Assembly: GCA_023014485.1 (NCBI GenBank)
Contig: JAJOZX010008843.1
Span: 62,001 to 126,000, forward strand
DNA length: 64,000 nucleotides
Direction: 5' to 3'
From: Bathynomus jamesi
Taxonomy: Eukaryota > Arthropoda > Malacostraca > Isopoda > Cirolanidae
Below, piece by piece: positions 52,493-63,735 of this stretch. A program made the translations under genes and the position numbers. Position 1 is the stretch's first letter. Each line of letters opens with the position of its first letter. Under the pieces are notes generated by a model, which made no database searches, had not been told where the DNA came from, and worked only from the letters and a program-made list of their open reading frames with translations.

Positions 52493-52822
52493 GATTTTCA
52501 ATTTTTTTTTTCCTGGCTCAGGGCCATCGCTTCTTCTTTCGCGGCACTCCGGAGGATTTTTGTCTCCCAGTGTTCAACACCCAATTCCCCATCCCCCACA
52601 AGATCATGTATAACTTCAAACTGAGCCTCTAGTTTCCGTATGTACGTAATATACCACAAATGTCTTGTTTCATTTGAAATTTCTGTAACTTCAGTAACTT
52701 TTGAATTTCAATTACTTTTTTTTGTCATTTTTCCTAAAATTTTGTGGCAACCCTTACAAAGGCATCTGTGGCACTCTCTATAGAGGCACCTATGGTACCC
52801 CGTTCGGAGGCGCTACTCTAAA
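52493..52822. mobile_element. Putative hAT-type MITE
   Basis: CGGTGATTTTCAATTTTTTT start and TTCGGAGGCGCTA end, between GACTAAAG and CTCTAAAG (6/8). The interior has GGCATCTGTGGCACTCTC and similar GGCAC motifs. Confidence 0.45.
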
Positions 52823-54300
52823 GTAACCCTTATGTATAAAATGAATTAACAATGTGTTATGGTGAGGGAGATCAAGTGAAATCGAAGGAAACTTTTAATA
52901 ACACCCATTTAAAAAGGACCAAAGGACCAATATCTCAGTTTCAAGCTAAAATTGGGCAAGAAATTTCTAATTCTGAGAACATACATACGTGTGTATGTGT
53001 ATATCTCTAAATGTGTATGTGTACTTGTATATGTATTTAAGGTATATATATATACACGTCATGTACACATGAATATGAGTGTAAATACGAGTGTATACGC
53101 CTCTGTGCGTGTGGTATCTTATCTATACGTGTTTGCACGTGTGCAAGCGCATGAGTGAATAAGTACTCGTGTGTGTATATATAAATAATATATATTCGCC
53201 AGTATGCGTAAATAGACTAAAGTCGCCAGATTAAAATATGTAGAAAGGTAAAAGCAAATTAAGTAATATTACACGGTTGAATTAGGTTAAAAATATTTTA
53301 AGTGTTTGTCAGAGAAACTTAATTAAGAAGGTTGCCAATTTGCAATCCCAGTTTGCAATCTGTGACAGGGAATGTTATTAACTGAATATTTTACCAATTA
53401 CGTAGTTTCTAAGACAAGATATCGGGTAGTTTTTAAGACTAATATAATAAGTAAGTTATTCATCTTCTGAAAGAAGCCTTGTGCGATTACGTTGCACTAT
53501 AAAAATTAATTACGGCTCACCGTTATTAGAAAGTAAAGCATCCTCGTTTGCTGGCTACGACATGAAATAAATATTCAATTAAATTCAGTTAAGTTACGCG
53601 TATTTGGTTAAATAGTACCCAGTTAGGTTGCAGTGGCTGGCGTTGAATTTAATTAGGTTAATTAGAAGTAGAATTCTGCTTCTAATTAGATTAACCGAGA
53701 TATTTTTTAATAAAAAAACTTACGATAGTTATCTGATCTGTAATTTTAACGGAACGCAGAAATAAATTAAAGGCAGGGATAAACGGAAGGCTTGAAATTG
53801 CGGAGATTCTGAGCTCTTGGTCCAGATTGTGTAGAGGAAGTCTTAGGTGATATGAATGTACCTATACTGAAACGGATACGTCTGCGTTACCTGTGGGAGG
53901 AAATACAAACTCGCGGTGCATCTCGCTCCTGATGAATTATGCACCCGGACCTATAAAGCCCTGCAGAAACTTAAACAACGCAAACTAACGACACGAGCAA
54001 GAATAGTGGATCGAAGTATTCACAACAGATATACGATAACTCAAAGCATTGTTGTTTTCCCGCGGTGATAAGCCACGTACGGAAGCTTCGTTAGTACGTA
54101 GACCCTATATATACTTGGCAATGATGCTACGAGCTGCTCGTATTCAGATTGGGTGTATGGGCAAAGCGGTGCTTTGTAAAAAACAGTGAGGCAGACCTTT
54201 GTTTCCTGCCAATGACTTAAACTACGAGTTTAACTTGTGTCAGAAACAATGATATATATATATATATAAAATCAATAAATTAGTATATGAAAGAGATCAC
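52823..54300. other. 1.5 kb without recognised gene
   Basis: GTGTATGTGTA-rich degenerate repeats at 52980-53180. A 20-bp hairpin at 53650-53700 (AATTAGAAGCAGAATTCTGC region). The module at 54113-54180 is shared with 18.36 kb. No coding signature. Confidence 0.5.
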
Positions 54301-54302
54301 CT

Positions 54303-54420
54303 GAAGATCAGCGCCCCCAGCCTTCTTTAGTTAGCTTTATAAGGCTAACTAACGAAAATAGCCTTATAAGGCTAACTAAAGAAGGCTGGGGGTCCTGATC
54401 TTCAGGTGGTCCTATGAAAG
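54303..54420. repeat. Fold-back element, family A (short form)
   Basis: Arms GAAGATCAG..CCCCCAGCCTTC and GAAGGCTGGGGGTCCTGATC. The inner part is TAAGGCTAACTAACGAAAAT. It lacks the TTAACCTAACC segment. Confidence 0.85.
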
Positions 54421-54539
54421 TAGTAAACAAAAATATTTATCTGTTGAAAATTAAATTATTAATTTTATTACTGATTAAAAATATAATTGATCGAAATATA
54501 ATTTAACCGAGAATTTAATACCTTCGGACATATTGCAGA

Positions 54540-55682
54540 TGTTTGAATCCCACACATATATCATATATACCTTATGAACCTTATGTTGTTTCGTGCGTTG
54601 GTCTCTCTTCACACGGAGGTCAAGCTGGTGGCCCCGCCTCTAGATCTGGCTTGGTGGAGAGCGAGTTGCTTTCTTGCGCTCTCCATCGTACATAGCCAGG
54701 CACGCCCGGCTCATCTGGTACCGTCCTGAGCCAGGCATCCAGTCTTCTTTTGAAGACTTCAACTTTGACCCCCATTACGTTTCTAAGGTCCTTTGGAAGC
54801 TGGTTGAAAAGTCTTGGCCCCCTGACAACCAAGCTATTTTCCTTCAGAGTTGAGGAGGTCCCTTGTCGGGCCTTTAATTTGGGAACACTACACATTCTGC
54901 CTTTCCTATTTTCCAGTGTTGTTTGAATGGTAATTGGGTTTAGTTTTAGGTTTGGTACCAGTTTTTCGATCATTTTCCATATGTAAATTATGGTGTACCT
55001 CTCTCTTCATCTTTCCAGGGAGTACAGATTTAGTTTACATAGTCTTTTCCAGTAGTTGAGTTCTTTGCAGCCATCAATCTTGGCTGTGAAATGCTTTTGC
55101 GTTTCTTCTATTTTATTAGTTTCTTCCTTTTTATATGGGGACGTCAAAACTGAGCAGGATTCAAGTTTTAGTATAATCAGTGTTTTAGCAGGGGAATCAT
55201 TACTGTCCTGCCCCTTCTCTTGAACGTTCTTAGTACCTGTTCCGCGACTCTTTTTGCTTTATTTATCGCTATCTGATTTTGTGTTTCGAATTTCGCATCA
55301 TCTGTCATTATTATCCCGAGATCGATCGCTTTCGTGCTTCTCTGAATGTCCTGTCTATCTGGAGCATAATATGCAGTCTGTTTAAGTTCTTCTTTTCTAC
55401 CATATCTCAGGAGCTGAAATTTCTCGGTGTTAAATGACATGTTGTCTTCTGACCATTTGTATATTTTGTTCGTGTCCCTCTGCAAGGCCTCCACGTCATG
55501 TACATCGCTGATTTTTCTGCTGATCTTTGTATCATCTGCAAGGATGTTACTATACTGTTGCTGTTTACTCCGCTGTCTATGTCTGTTAGCAAGATAATGA
55601 ACAGGAGTGGGGCCAGTACTGTCCCTTGTGGTACTGAGCTGCGTACTTCCGATTCTGATGATGATATACCTTGAATTTTGAA

Positions 55683-55685
<3 letters not shown>
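54540..55685 (-). pseudogene. CR1-like LINE (copy d), RT C-terminal half
   Basis: Minus strand: EVRSSVPQGTVLAPLLFII (55680-55560), ILADDTKISRKISD (the ADD box with a frameshift just before it), MSFNTEKFQLLRYGRKEELK and KAKRVAEQVLRTFKRRGRTV to about 55180. After another frameshift LDAWLRTVPDEPGVPGYVRW ends near 54640. The tail ACATAAGGTTCATAAGGTA matches copy c. 5'-truncated at the (CA)n-(TA)n tract 55686-55726. Inactive. Confidence 0.8.
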
Positions 55686-55725
<40 letters not shown>

Positions 55726-55728
55726 ACC
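55686..55728. repeat. (CA)n-(TA)n microsatellite between two LINEs
   Basis: It separates the 5' truncation of copy d from the 3' tail of copy e. Confidence 0.9.
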
Positions 55729-55760
55729 TTACAACCTTACAAAGGTTTCGCGCGATGATC

Positions 55761-57472
55761 TCATTTCGCGAAGGTCAAGCTTGTCGCCCCTCCTCTCGAG
55801 TTGGCCTGGTGAAGTAGTGAGTTGGATTCTTGCGCTCTCCACCTCACATAGCCAGGTACGCCCGGCTCATCGGGAATTGTTCCGAGCCAGGCGTCTAGTC
55901 TTCTTTTGGAGATTTTCACTGCAACTCCCTTCGTGTTTCTTAGGTCTTTGGGCAACTGATTAAACAGTTTTGGTCCTCTCACTACAAAACTATTTTCTTT
56001 CAGGGTTAAGGATGTTCCCTGTCTCGCCTTCAATTTGGGAATACGACACAGTCTACTGTTTCTACTTTCCACCGTTGTTTGGGGAGTTATAGGATTCAGA
56101 GTAAGATTAGGGACTAGTTTCTCCATTATTTTCCAAGTGTAAATAATGGTGTATCTCTCTCTTCTCCTTTCCAGTGAATATAGGTCTAGTTCGCGTAACC
56201 TTTCCCAGTAATTTAGTTCTTTGCACCCACTGATCTTGGCTGTGAAGCTTCTCTAGATCCCTTCCAGCTGTCTAATATCTTCTTTTTTATATGAGGATGT
56301 TAGGACCGAGCAGTATTCCAATTTGGGTATTATCAGGGTTTTCAGTAGAGGAATCATTACATTCCTATCCCTTCGTTTAAAGGTTCTCAATACCTGTCCC
56401 GTTATTTTCTTTGCTCTGTTTACTGCTATCTTATTTGTGTATCAAGTTTCGCATCATCTGTCATTACAACCCCTAAATCTTTTGCTCTGGAATTTCTCTG
56501 AATTTCCTGTCCATTTGGGGTATAATATTCCATGGATTTTAGGTCTTCTCTTTTTCCGTACCGTAATAGCTGAAATTTCTCGGTGTTAAACTTCATATTG
56601 TTGTCTTCCGTCCACTTGTAGATTCTGTTTATTTCGGTTTGTAGAGATCCTATGTCTTCTGGGTTTCTTATTTTTCTACTGATCTTTGTGTCATCCGCAA
56701 AGGATGTTACTGTGCTGTCTCCGGTAACGTCCTCATCTATGTCAGTTAGCATGATTATGAAGAGTAGTGGAGCTAATACTGTTCTTTGTGGTACTGAGCT
56801 GAGGACCTCTGATTCTGATGAAGATACTCCTTGTACTGTAACGACTTGCCACCGCTCACTAAGGAAATTATATATCCATTTCCCTACTTTTCTTGTTATT
56901 CCCATATATTTCAGTTTATGTATTATGATTCCGTGGTCACACTTGACGAACGCTTTAGCAAAGTCTGTGTACAGTACATCACAGTTTTCATTACTTTCCA
57001 GTGAATCAATAATGTTGTTGTAGTGTTCTATTAGTTGTGATAGGCATGATCTGCCTGACCGAAACCCGTGTTGGTTATCATTGAATTTTTTCCGAGTTTC
57101 CAAAAAGTCATAGATTTTCTGTCTAACTATTCTTTCAAATATTTTAGTGAGATGGGATGTAAGCGATACTGGCCTATAGTTTTTGGCCTCGGATCGATCT
57201 CCTCCTTTATATAGTGGGACTATGTTCTCGCTCTTCAGGATGCGCGGTATTTCTCCCGTGTCTAGTGATCGTCTCCATATCCAGTATAGGGGCACAGCGA
57301 TTGCATTCCTGCAGTTTTTGATCAGTGTGGCATTCCATTTATCCGGTCCTGCCGCTGAGTGTGTTTTTAGTTTCCCTATGGCTCGCGTAATATCATCCGT
57401 CGTAAAGTCGAAATCCGTCATACTTTCCACTCGTGGTTCTTCTTCAAAGAGCGCGTTTCTATCGCATATCAA
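55761..57472 (-). pseudogene. LINE reverse transcriptase, near complete RT domain
   Basis: The main open stretch, 57472-56426 (348 aa), has KTHSAAGPDKWNATLIKNCR, NYRPVSLTSHLTKIFERIVR, QHGFRSGRSCLSQLIEHYNN, the first catalytic Asp in VLYTDFAKAFVKCDHGI, SSVPQRTVLAPLLFIIMLTD and catalytic SFADDTKISRKI. A frameshift near 56430 and an amber codon (GI-stop-RSF, CAG to TAG) near 56254 precede the last open part, 56126-55761, ending PDEPGVPGYVRWRAQE. SVPQRTV differs from the usual VPQGTV at the Gly. Inactive, but the best template for this family in the window. Confidence 0.88.
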
Positions 57473-57533
57473 TTTGTCAGTTTTTGGGATACTGAAAGAT
57501 GATTCGTACTGAGCTCTTAATATTTCAGATACT

Positions 57534-58393
57534 CAGAGCTGGGCAGTATTTAAATACATTTGTATTTAAATACGTATTTAAATACATTTGTGTATTTAGA
57601 ACTGTATTTATAAATACATTGTTTTTCATGTATTTAAATATAGTATTTAAATACTTTAATGAGTATTTAAATACAGTGTAGTACAGCATGGTTCATGTTT
57701 CAACGTGTCAGTTCAATCAGTTGTGTGCCACTCTTAGTCGAAAGCGGTTGATTTCTTTATCGTGTGCGTGTCATGGCTTCAACAAGCAAATCCGGTGAAT
57801 CAAACAGTGATATATCTGCAGATAACAATTTAGTGCACCCTCTGTTTGATGGAAAATACTTTAAAATTAAATCTAAAGACGGTAATAAGGTAACGTGCAC
57901 CTGCTTGCTGTGTAAACACGAAGTCTCTGCTGCAAGCAATGCTACAACGAATCTGTACACTCATCTGAAGGTAAGTGTTTTTTAGACATCAAAAAATATC
58001 TTGAAATTGACCGAATAATCGTACAAAACGGCTCTGCCTTAAGTGGGCCTGTGTAACTAACTCGTTGCAATCAATCCAATTTGCGATGGAAAATTCATTG
58101 ATGAAAAAGCTTTTAAAATCGTCTGATCTATCGAGTGGTGTATTTATTTCGAAATTCACCGTGTCCCCTAAAGTAGAAATTTATCAGAACATGAATTAGT
58201 GAATGCATATGTTAAAATTTGTATGTATTTAAAATGTATTTACAAATGTATTTAAATACAATTGATTTATTTTGTATTTAGTATCTAAATACATTCGTAA
58301 AATGTATTTAGTATTTAGTATTTAAATACATTTCTCCCATGTATTTAGTATTTAGTATTTAAATACATTCAATGTATTTATTGCCCAGCTCTG
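57534..58393 (+). mobile_element. Non-autonomous hAT element, 860 bp, inside LINE copy e
   Basis: Terminal inverted repeats CAGAGCTGGGCAGTATTTAA and, on the other strand, CAGAGCTGGGCAATAAATAC. Many subterminal GTATTTAAATAC motifs at both ends, as in hAT elements. AGATACT occurs on both sides (57527-57533 and 58397-58403), offset by a few bases from a clean 8-bp duplication. It carries only the first exon of a transposase. Confidence 0.85.
57773..57970 (+). CDS. BED-type zinc-finger exon of a hAT transposase
   Basis: 66 codons from ATG 57773 to a strong splice donor CTGAAG|GTAAGT at 57971. VHPLFDGKYFKIKSKDGN then VTCTCLLCKHEVSAA and TTNLYTHLK form a BED finger: an aromatic pair, C-x2-C (CLLC) and the final His (THL). 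BED fingers bind the transposon ends. The exons for the RNase H-like catalytic domain and dimerisation domain are not in the remaining 420 bp, which is non-coding and AT-rich. If expressed, only a DNA-binding stub could result. Confidence 0.75.
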
Positions 58394-58732
58394 CTGAGAT
58401 ACTTCTGTTAAATCATCAGATAGAGCACTGTTCTCATTTTTTAAAGGTCCGATAGTCGCGTGGCTTTTCGACTTTCTTTTTGCGAAATTATAGAAGTACT
58501 TTGAGTTAGCCTTTATCGCTTCTACAGCTTCGTTTTCTTCTTTTTCTGTATATGCTTCTCGATTAGTTCTTGTATGACGACATCGATACTTTGCAGTTTA
58601 TCATTTAATATTATTCTGATGTTGTTTTCTTTACAATTACTTAATTTTGCAGTCACTCTTTTTCTTTTTCGAAACAATGCCCTCTTTTGCCTTTCGAACC
58701 TGCTTCTCTTTCCTCTTTGTTATATCTTTGGG

Positions 58733-58739
<7 letters not shown>

Positions 58740-58803
<64 letters not shown>
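58740..58803. repeat. (TA)n microsatellite
   Basis: At the 5' truncation of LINE copy e. Confidence 0.95.
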
Positions 58804-58805
<2 letters not shown>

Positions 58806-58969
58806 TACTTCGTATGTATTACTTATATAAAAGCAAAGCTAATAGTTCACTGCACTAAGTTAAAGTAATGAAGACTAATTAAAGAAAACCGTAAAAGAAG
58901 AGTTTCACATGTAATATGATGGAGATATAATTTAATTAATTAAAAAAAAACTTTGGATTAAGAACAGTG

Positions 58970-58974
<5 letters not shown>

Positions 58975-59031
<57 letters not shown>

Positions 59032-59032
59032 C
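58975..59032. repeat. (TA)n microsatellite
   Basis: TA tract with one TAAT interruption. 59033-59320 has no recognised feature. Confidence 0.95.
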
Positions 59033-59335
59033 ACTGTATATAATGTATAAAAATATACTGAATTCATTTTCGTTTTAAGAATTTTAAAAGAACTATAATC
59101 GAAGGCAAAAAAAGGGTTTTAATACGTTTTAATACTGGGGGAGGGGGGGAGACAAAATTTTTTTTAAATAAAAAAGAATCTCGATCTTTCTTTAAAACCA
59201 CCAATTTCACTCAAACTTGGTCGTGATTTTCTGCCAATTGGATCGATGCAAAAATTTAAATTTTCATACATATATAATGGAAAACATTTTGCAAAAGGTT
59301 AAAATCGTGGCTATATATATATATACAGGGTGTCC

Positions 59336-59654
59336 CATAAGTCCGGTCTCGTAGGAAGATTTATTTTAAATTAAATTTACAAAAGTAATACATAAGAACT
59401 AAAATAAATGTTCAAGTTGATGTCTTGTTTTGGGACCTTTTTTTTTTTGTTGCAATGGCTAATATGGAAGTGAGTCCTTTTCCTGAAGAGTGCAACTCAT
59501 TTCCATATTAGCCATTGCGTGTTATTCTACCTGCAACCAAAAAAAGGTCCCAAAACATGACATCAATTTGAACATTTGTAGTTCCAATGTATTACGTTTG
59601 TAAATTCAATTTAAAATAAATTTTCCTATCAGACCGGACTTGTGGGACACCCTG
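59336..59654. mobile_element. mariner MITE, 319 bp
   Basis: CAGGGTGTCCCATAAGTCCG at the left and GACTTGTGGGACACCCTG at the right, TA on both sides. The arms are longer inverted repeats including TTGATGTCTTGTTTTGGGAC. Same family as 42003-42259, with an extra internal inverted copy of GGCTAATATGGAAGTGAGT. Confidence 0.85.
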
Positions 59655-60570
59655 TATATATATATATATTGTAAAAAAATTTACTTTTAAAATACAATTA
59701 TTTAAAATTATAATTACTTCTGTACAGCGAATGAGTAAACTTTCTAATTACTTAATTGAAAAGGTGCTCGAAACCGAAGGTGAAATCATTTGGCGTGGTA
59801 AGAAGCATCTAATTCTTTGGAAGAAAAAAAAATTCGTGAGTTATTCATTACGTGAAATACTCTTTGTAAACAACATTATCTATTTCGTTGTTACTAAAAT
59901 ACATTCCAATGAATGAATTGGAATATGCGGTCGACTGCGTTTTACTTCACGATCAGACTGTAAATGAAAACGAGTTTCTACTTTTTCACGTAAAGTTACG
60001 AGGAAGTACTGTACGCAAAGTAACGAATGACTAAACTTTTATATGTAATTATTTGTAAAAAGAAGCAGTTCAACTGTAAATAATTACTTTAAAACATATA
60101 TATATATATATATATATGCGAACAACACTGAATGAAGATTAGAACCTTGAACCCTTGAGTTGCAACCTCACCGCTCTACAGTGGCTGGCTACAGCCAGGC
60201 TCTTCAGCAGATACTTAATCCTCCCGCCCACAAACAGTTGGTTTCAAAGCTATCTTTTATATCACCCAAACTGCCGCGTACGGTTAGTTAAGAATTTACT
60301 CTGTCGTATTTAAATGAAGGGATTAACCTCGCTAATAAAACCATGAGGTGATAAGGTACCTAAACGAGCCATTTTAGGCTGCTGGATGAGGAATCTGTTA
60401 GAGGGAGTGGCGCCGATGTAGGAGCAGTGGGGCTGTAGGCCGGCTGTAGGCCGCGAGGGTTGAAGGGGGGGAGGAAACTCTCATTTAGTGTTGTTTGCAT
60501 TTATGTACCCCATTACCCCAGGGTCGTATTAGCGTTGTTAATCCCATTTTATATATATATATATATATAA
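59655..60570. other. No recognised gene
   Basis: A 60-codon open stretch at 59731 has no recognisable domain. (TA)n at 60092-60116 and 60550-60568. 60130-60200 has a weak tRNA-like look on the minus strand. Confidence 0.5.
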
Positions 60571-60571
60571 C

Positions 60572-60860
60572 TTTTGGTTAACCTTTGGTTTGCTTCCGCC
60601 CGAATTGTTCATTCTGACAAAGGTCGAGCTTTTCACTCCACCTTAGACCTACAGTTTAACGTGGAATCCGAACCACGCCCCCACCAGCAGCCCAGCGTCT
60701 AGGCCACCCAGGGTACCCATTTATCTACCAACCACTTTCTTTATTATGTGGAAGGATGAACAGCTGGGTTTTGCTGCGCGCCGGCTGCCATCATCGGGCC
60801 TCGATCCCGGATTGGTAGTCAGCAACGCTAACCACTACCACTACACCACCGAGGCGCATC
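60572..60860 (-). mobile_element. Dimeric tRNA-derived SINE (copy 4)
   Basis: Reverse orientation. Head 1 (right): rc GCCTCGGTGGTGTAGTGG with a partly deleted B region. Head 2: rc GGTTCGGATTCCACGTTAAA. Tail rc CCTTTGTCAGAATGAACAAT. (TA)n on both sides. Confidence 0.85.
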
Positions 60861-60891
<31 letters not shown>

Positions 60892-60894
60892 CAA

Positions 60895-61025
60895 AGCTAT
60901 TGACTTCTCCTTAGGGAAACGGAGCTTACAGATGAAAAGAAGGACAACACAACAGCAAACTTTTTCGTTTATTTTTTATACTTGAGACTTTTCGACAAAT
61001 CTTTTGTCATCATCAGTGAATTATG
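60895..61025 (-). ncRNA. Hammerhead-ribozyme-like sequence, Penelope-type 3' end (candidate)
   Basis: Minus strand CACTGATGATGACAAAAGAT then TTGTCGAAAAGTC. It has the conserved CTGATGA, a 6-bp stem GACAAA/TTTGTC with an AGA loop, then GAAA. One extra base (T) lies between CTGATGA and the stem, and stem III is not obvious. So it may be inactive or only resemble a ribozyme. Similar cores occur at 17822 and 61600. Confidence 0.35.
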
Positions 61026-61178
61026 TCTTAAAACCTTTAAACAAAAATGAGAATAATGAAAATTACATCAATACAAAATTAAAATCATTAAAATTACATC
61101 ACTACAAAAAATTAAAATCATTAAAATTAAATTAAAATTACCTCAACTGGTAATGTACTATAATATATATATATAAAA

Positions 61179-61195
<17 letters not shown>

Positions 61196-61210
<15 letters not shown>

Positions 61211-61482
61211 AAGTTCGGGAAGAACCGATTCGCCTCTATTTAAAAGGGCATATCTCGGCGGAAAAACAAAGAAAAAGTGAGAGGAAAGACAGAGGAAAAA
61301 GAAAGGGTGGAGGGGACAGTCGAAGTGGAAAAAGACCAAGGATGACAAGGACTGCAGGGTCGAGCCCCATCATCCTTGGGTGCTAGGGCCGGGAGGGCGC
61401 ACGTGAAACCTCCAGGAACAAGCACGTACAAACGAGCACAAAGAGCACTCAAGAGCACGAGCTTAGAACCCCCTTGCGGGGA
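61196..61482 (-). mobile_element. Unidentified retroposed sequence with poly(A) tail
   Basis: On the minus strand it begins CCCCGCAAGGGGGTTCTAAG, continues CTGGAGGTTTCACGTGCGCC and ends with about 17 A residues (61196-61212 as T). A poly(A) tail unlike the other retroposons here; source RNA not recognised. Confidence 0.45.
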
Positions 61483-61574
61483 TATATATAATATATATAT
61501 ATACTTATTACAATGTACTATAATAATTCTGAAAAATATATTGTGTCAAATTATTTTTATAGAATCTTAAAAAC

Positions 61575-61680
61575 AGACTGATAAAAAAGAATCAAAACGA
61601 GGCATACGTTTCGAGTGTAGTGGTAGAGACCCTTCATCAGATCCCACTATCTATATATGCTTTTCCTCCCCCTTATACTT
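61575..61680 (-). ncRNA. Second hammerhead-like core (candidate)
   Basis: Minus strand GGGATCTGATGAAGGGTCTC then TACACTCGAAACGTATGCC: CTGATGA and CGAAACG are present, but the stem between them is weak (GGGT/ACTC). Confidence 0.25.
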
Positions 61681-61990
61681 AAGCTAGTGACAAACGTGTA
61701 TTGAGAATTGAAAGCATAAATTAACTTTCCAATTCAACAGCGAGAATACATTTGAAGTCAGAACAAAATTTAATGGTTGGTACGTCGTAAAAAAAAAAGT
61801 TTCATCAATTCTGATTCGTTAATCGAGTATGACGTCAAGAAGAAAAGCGAGGGTCATTGTTGTTAAACCAATTATAAATTTTTCTGTGTTCGGTCGTGGA
61901 AGAAAGTTTGTGATTAGTTTTTATCGTATAATGTAGTAAAAATGTTCAAAAAAAATATTTTTTCGCTATTGTATATGATGTACGTAACAT
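61681..61990. other. No recognised gene
   Basis: AT-rich, nothing coding. Confidence 0.5.
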
Positions 61991-62070
61991 CCTTCTGTGA
62001 GGGGGCGGAGGGGGCGTTTCGGTGGACGTTCGCCCTTGAGCTTTCCTTCCTGCATAAAAAACAATTTAGA
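61991..62070 (+). mobile_element. 3' UTR fragment of the 47-50 kb LINE family
   Basis: GAGGGGGCGTTTCGGTGGAC and TTTCCTTCCTGCATAAAAAA correspond to the minus-strand 3' end of the LINE at 47360-47430. Confidence 0.5.
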
Positions 62071-62179
62071 CACGCCATATGTCAAATAAAATTCGGTCAG
62101 TACAGGGTGTACAGTAGATGTATTACGTAATTAATAATTAAATTTAATGTGATGTATGTGTGTGTGTGTGTGTTTTGTG

Positions 62180-62425
62180 TGAGCTGTTGAACCTCCTCCT
62201 TCTTAACAGCAAAGGTCATGTGACAGAGGGAACTTACAGCTTTACGTGAGACCGAGCCACGGGTCGCTACATCATCTGGACGGTCCCCCATCTACAGTAA
62301 CTACTACCCAGACCCAATGTCACTACATCATCTAGACGTTCCCCCATCCAACTACTACTCAGACCCAATGTCGCTCAACTTCGTTGATGAACGGGAAGTG
62401 GTGTTACGACACTGGCTACGTCGTA
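62180..62425 (-). mobile_element. 5S-rRNA-derived SINE with internal duplication
   Basis: Minus orientation: ACACCACTTCCCGTTCATCA, AACGAAGTTGAGCGACATTG and TAGTAGTTGGATGGGGGAAC. A ~65-bp segment containing GACCCAATGTC and CTACATCATCT is present twice in tandem (62265-62330 and 62325-62370). Confidence 0.8.
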
Positions 62426-62611
62426 GCCGCGATACGAATGTAACGTTTAACGAAATATTAAATAGGATTTTTTTTATTTAAGAAAGATTTATAATAAATT
62501 CTTTGATTCATCTTCGTATTTTGATTTAGTGTTCTTTATCGCTTAGATGCATAAATATTGCGTATGAACAACTGCTCAGTTCCATTTGACCACGCGCGCG
62601 ATCTTGAGATG

Positions 62612-62806
62612 CAGAAATCCATCAGTCACGCATTGGATAAGCTTTTTTTTTGCACCTTTGATAAGGTATTCAGCCGTGTTATGTTTGTTTGTGGAAAATA
62701 ATTTTTTTATTATAAAATAGTTGAATATATTAATCATATTTACTGTCGTACAATACAATTATATACAAAAAAAAATTGTGTGTAATGCGTGATTGATGGA
62801 TTAGTG
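62612..62806. repeat. Possible fold-back with CCATCAGTCACGCATT ends
   Basis: AAATCCATCAGTCACGCATT (62617) and AATGCGTGATTGATGGATTA (62783) are inverted. The interior is AT-rich. Confidence 0.5.
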
Positions 62807-62889
62807 ATTAGTATTCTCGTGACCCGAGTCAAAATTTCACCTAATATACTTCTTCGGAGCATGATATTTTACAATTTTTATACAACCAT

Positions 62890-62891
<2 letters not shown>

Positions 62892-62939
<48 letters not shown>

Positions 62940-62946
62940 CTCTCTC
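62892..62946. repeat. (CT)n microsatellite
   Basis: CT tract with one TTC interruption. Confidence 0.95.
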
Positions 62947-63460
62947 ATTTTAAAATTAAAATCTGCGTAAATAGTTGAGTTTCTACGAGTTATCAATGAT
63001 TATTCCTATTTATGTCTCGCGAATACTTTGCTTTGTCACTTACCTGGGAAATCTGAGGATCGATAGTGAATTATAATCCAAACTGAAATAAATAAAAAAG
63101 CCATTTCTAATTAAATTCAACCTTTTTGAGAAATTAACGACCACCTATAAAAAGTTTTAAAGAATACTACTGCCTTATGTACGGAGTGATTTAAAAAAAA
63201 AAAGGTGTTTCCCCCCCCCAAAAATAAAAAATATGTAATAAATTATTTCTAGGAACATCATTTTGGATCACCCTGTATTTTAAAATGGTATAAATAAAAA
63301 AGTATGGATCACGGGAAATTGGCATCTTAAAATAATCTTATGACTTCTTTGCAGCAAAGTTAAATGTGATAAGATTAAAGAATGAGATTAGCTAAAATTA
63401 GGAATAAGTTCCTCAAGATCAAGAGAACTTAAGCGGAACAACTGCTAAAAATATTATCTA
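62947..63460. other. No recognised gene
   Basis: ATTTTGGATCACCCTGTATT (63260-63279) may be a solo mariner terminus. Otherwise AT-rich. Confidence 0.5.
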
Positions 63461-63462
63461 TA

Positions 63463-63735
63463 CGCCTCGGTGGTGCAGTGGTTAGCGTCGGCCCCGGGTT
63501 CGAGACCCGATGACGGCAGCCGGCGCGCAGCAAAACCCAGCTGTTCATCCTTCCACACAATAAAGTGGTTGGTAGATAAATGGGTACCCTAGGTGGCCTA
63601 GTGGTTAAGACGCTGGCTGCTGATGGGGCGTGGTTCGGATTCCACGTTAAACTGTAGGTCTAAGGTGGAGTGAAAAGCTTGACCTTCATCAAAATGAACA
63701 ATTCGGTTGGAAGCTAACCAAAGGTTATACGTTTA
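63463..63735 (+). mobile_element. Dimeric tRNA-derived SINE (copy 5)
   Basis: Head 1: A box TGGTGCAGTGG, a ~20-bp deletion, intact B box GGTTCGAGACCC. Linker CAGCTGTTCATCCTTCCACA. Head 2: TGGCCTAGTGGTTAAGACG and GGTTCGGATTCC. Tail ATGAACAATTCGGTTGGAAG. Confidence 0.85.

Larger units (their letters stand above)
55729..58735 (-). mobile_element. CR1-like LINE (copy e), longest copy, split by a hAT element
   Basis: Runs from the (GTAAGGTT)-type tail at 55729-55746 through the full RT (to ~57533), then continues beyond the hAT insertion at 58394-58735 with the Lys/Arg-rich region before the RT. It is truncated at the (TA)n at 58740, so the endonuclease is absent. Confidence 0.85.

Noticed and set aside
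60130..60200. tRNA gene on the minus strand
   Set aside because: Weak B-box resemblance only; no consistent cloverleaf could be drawn.
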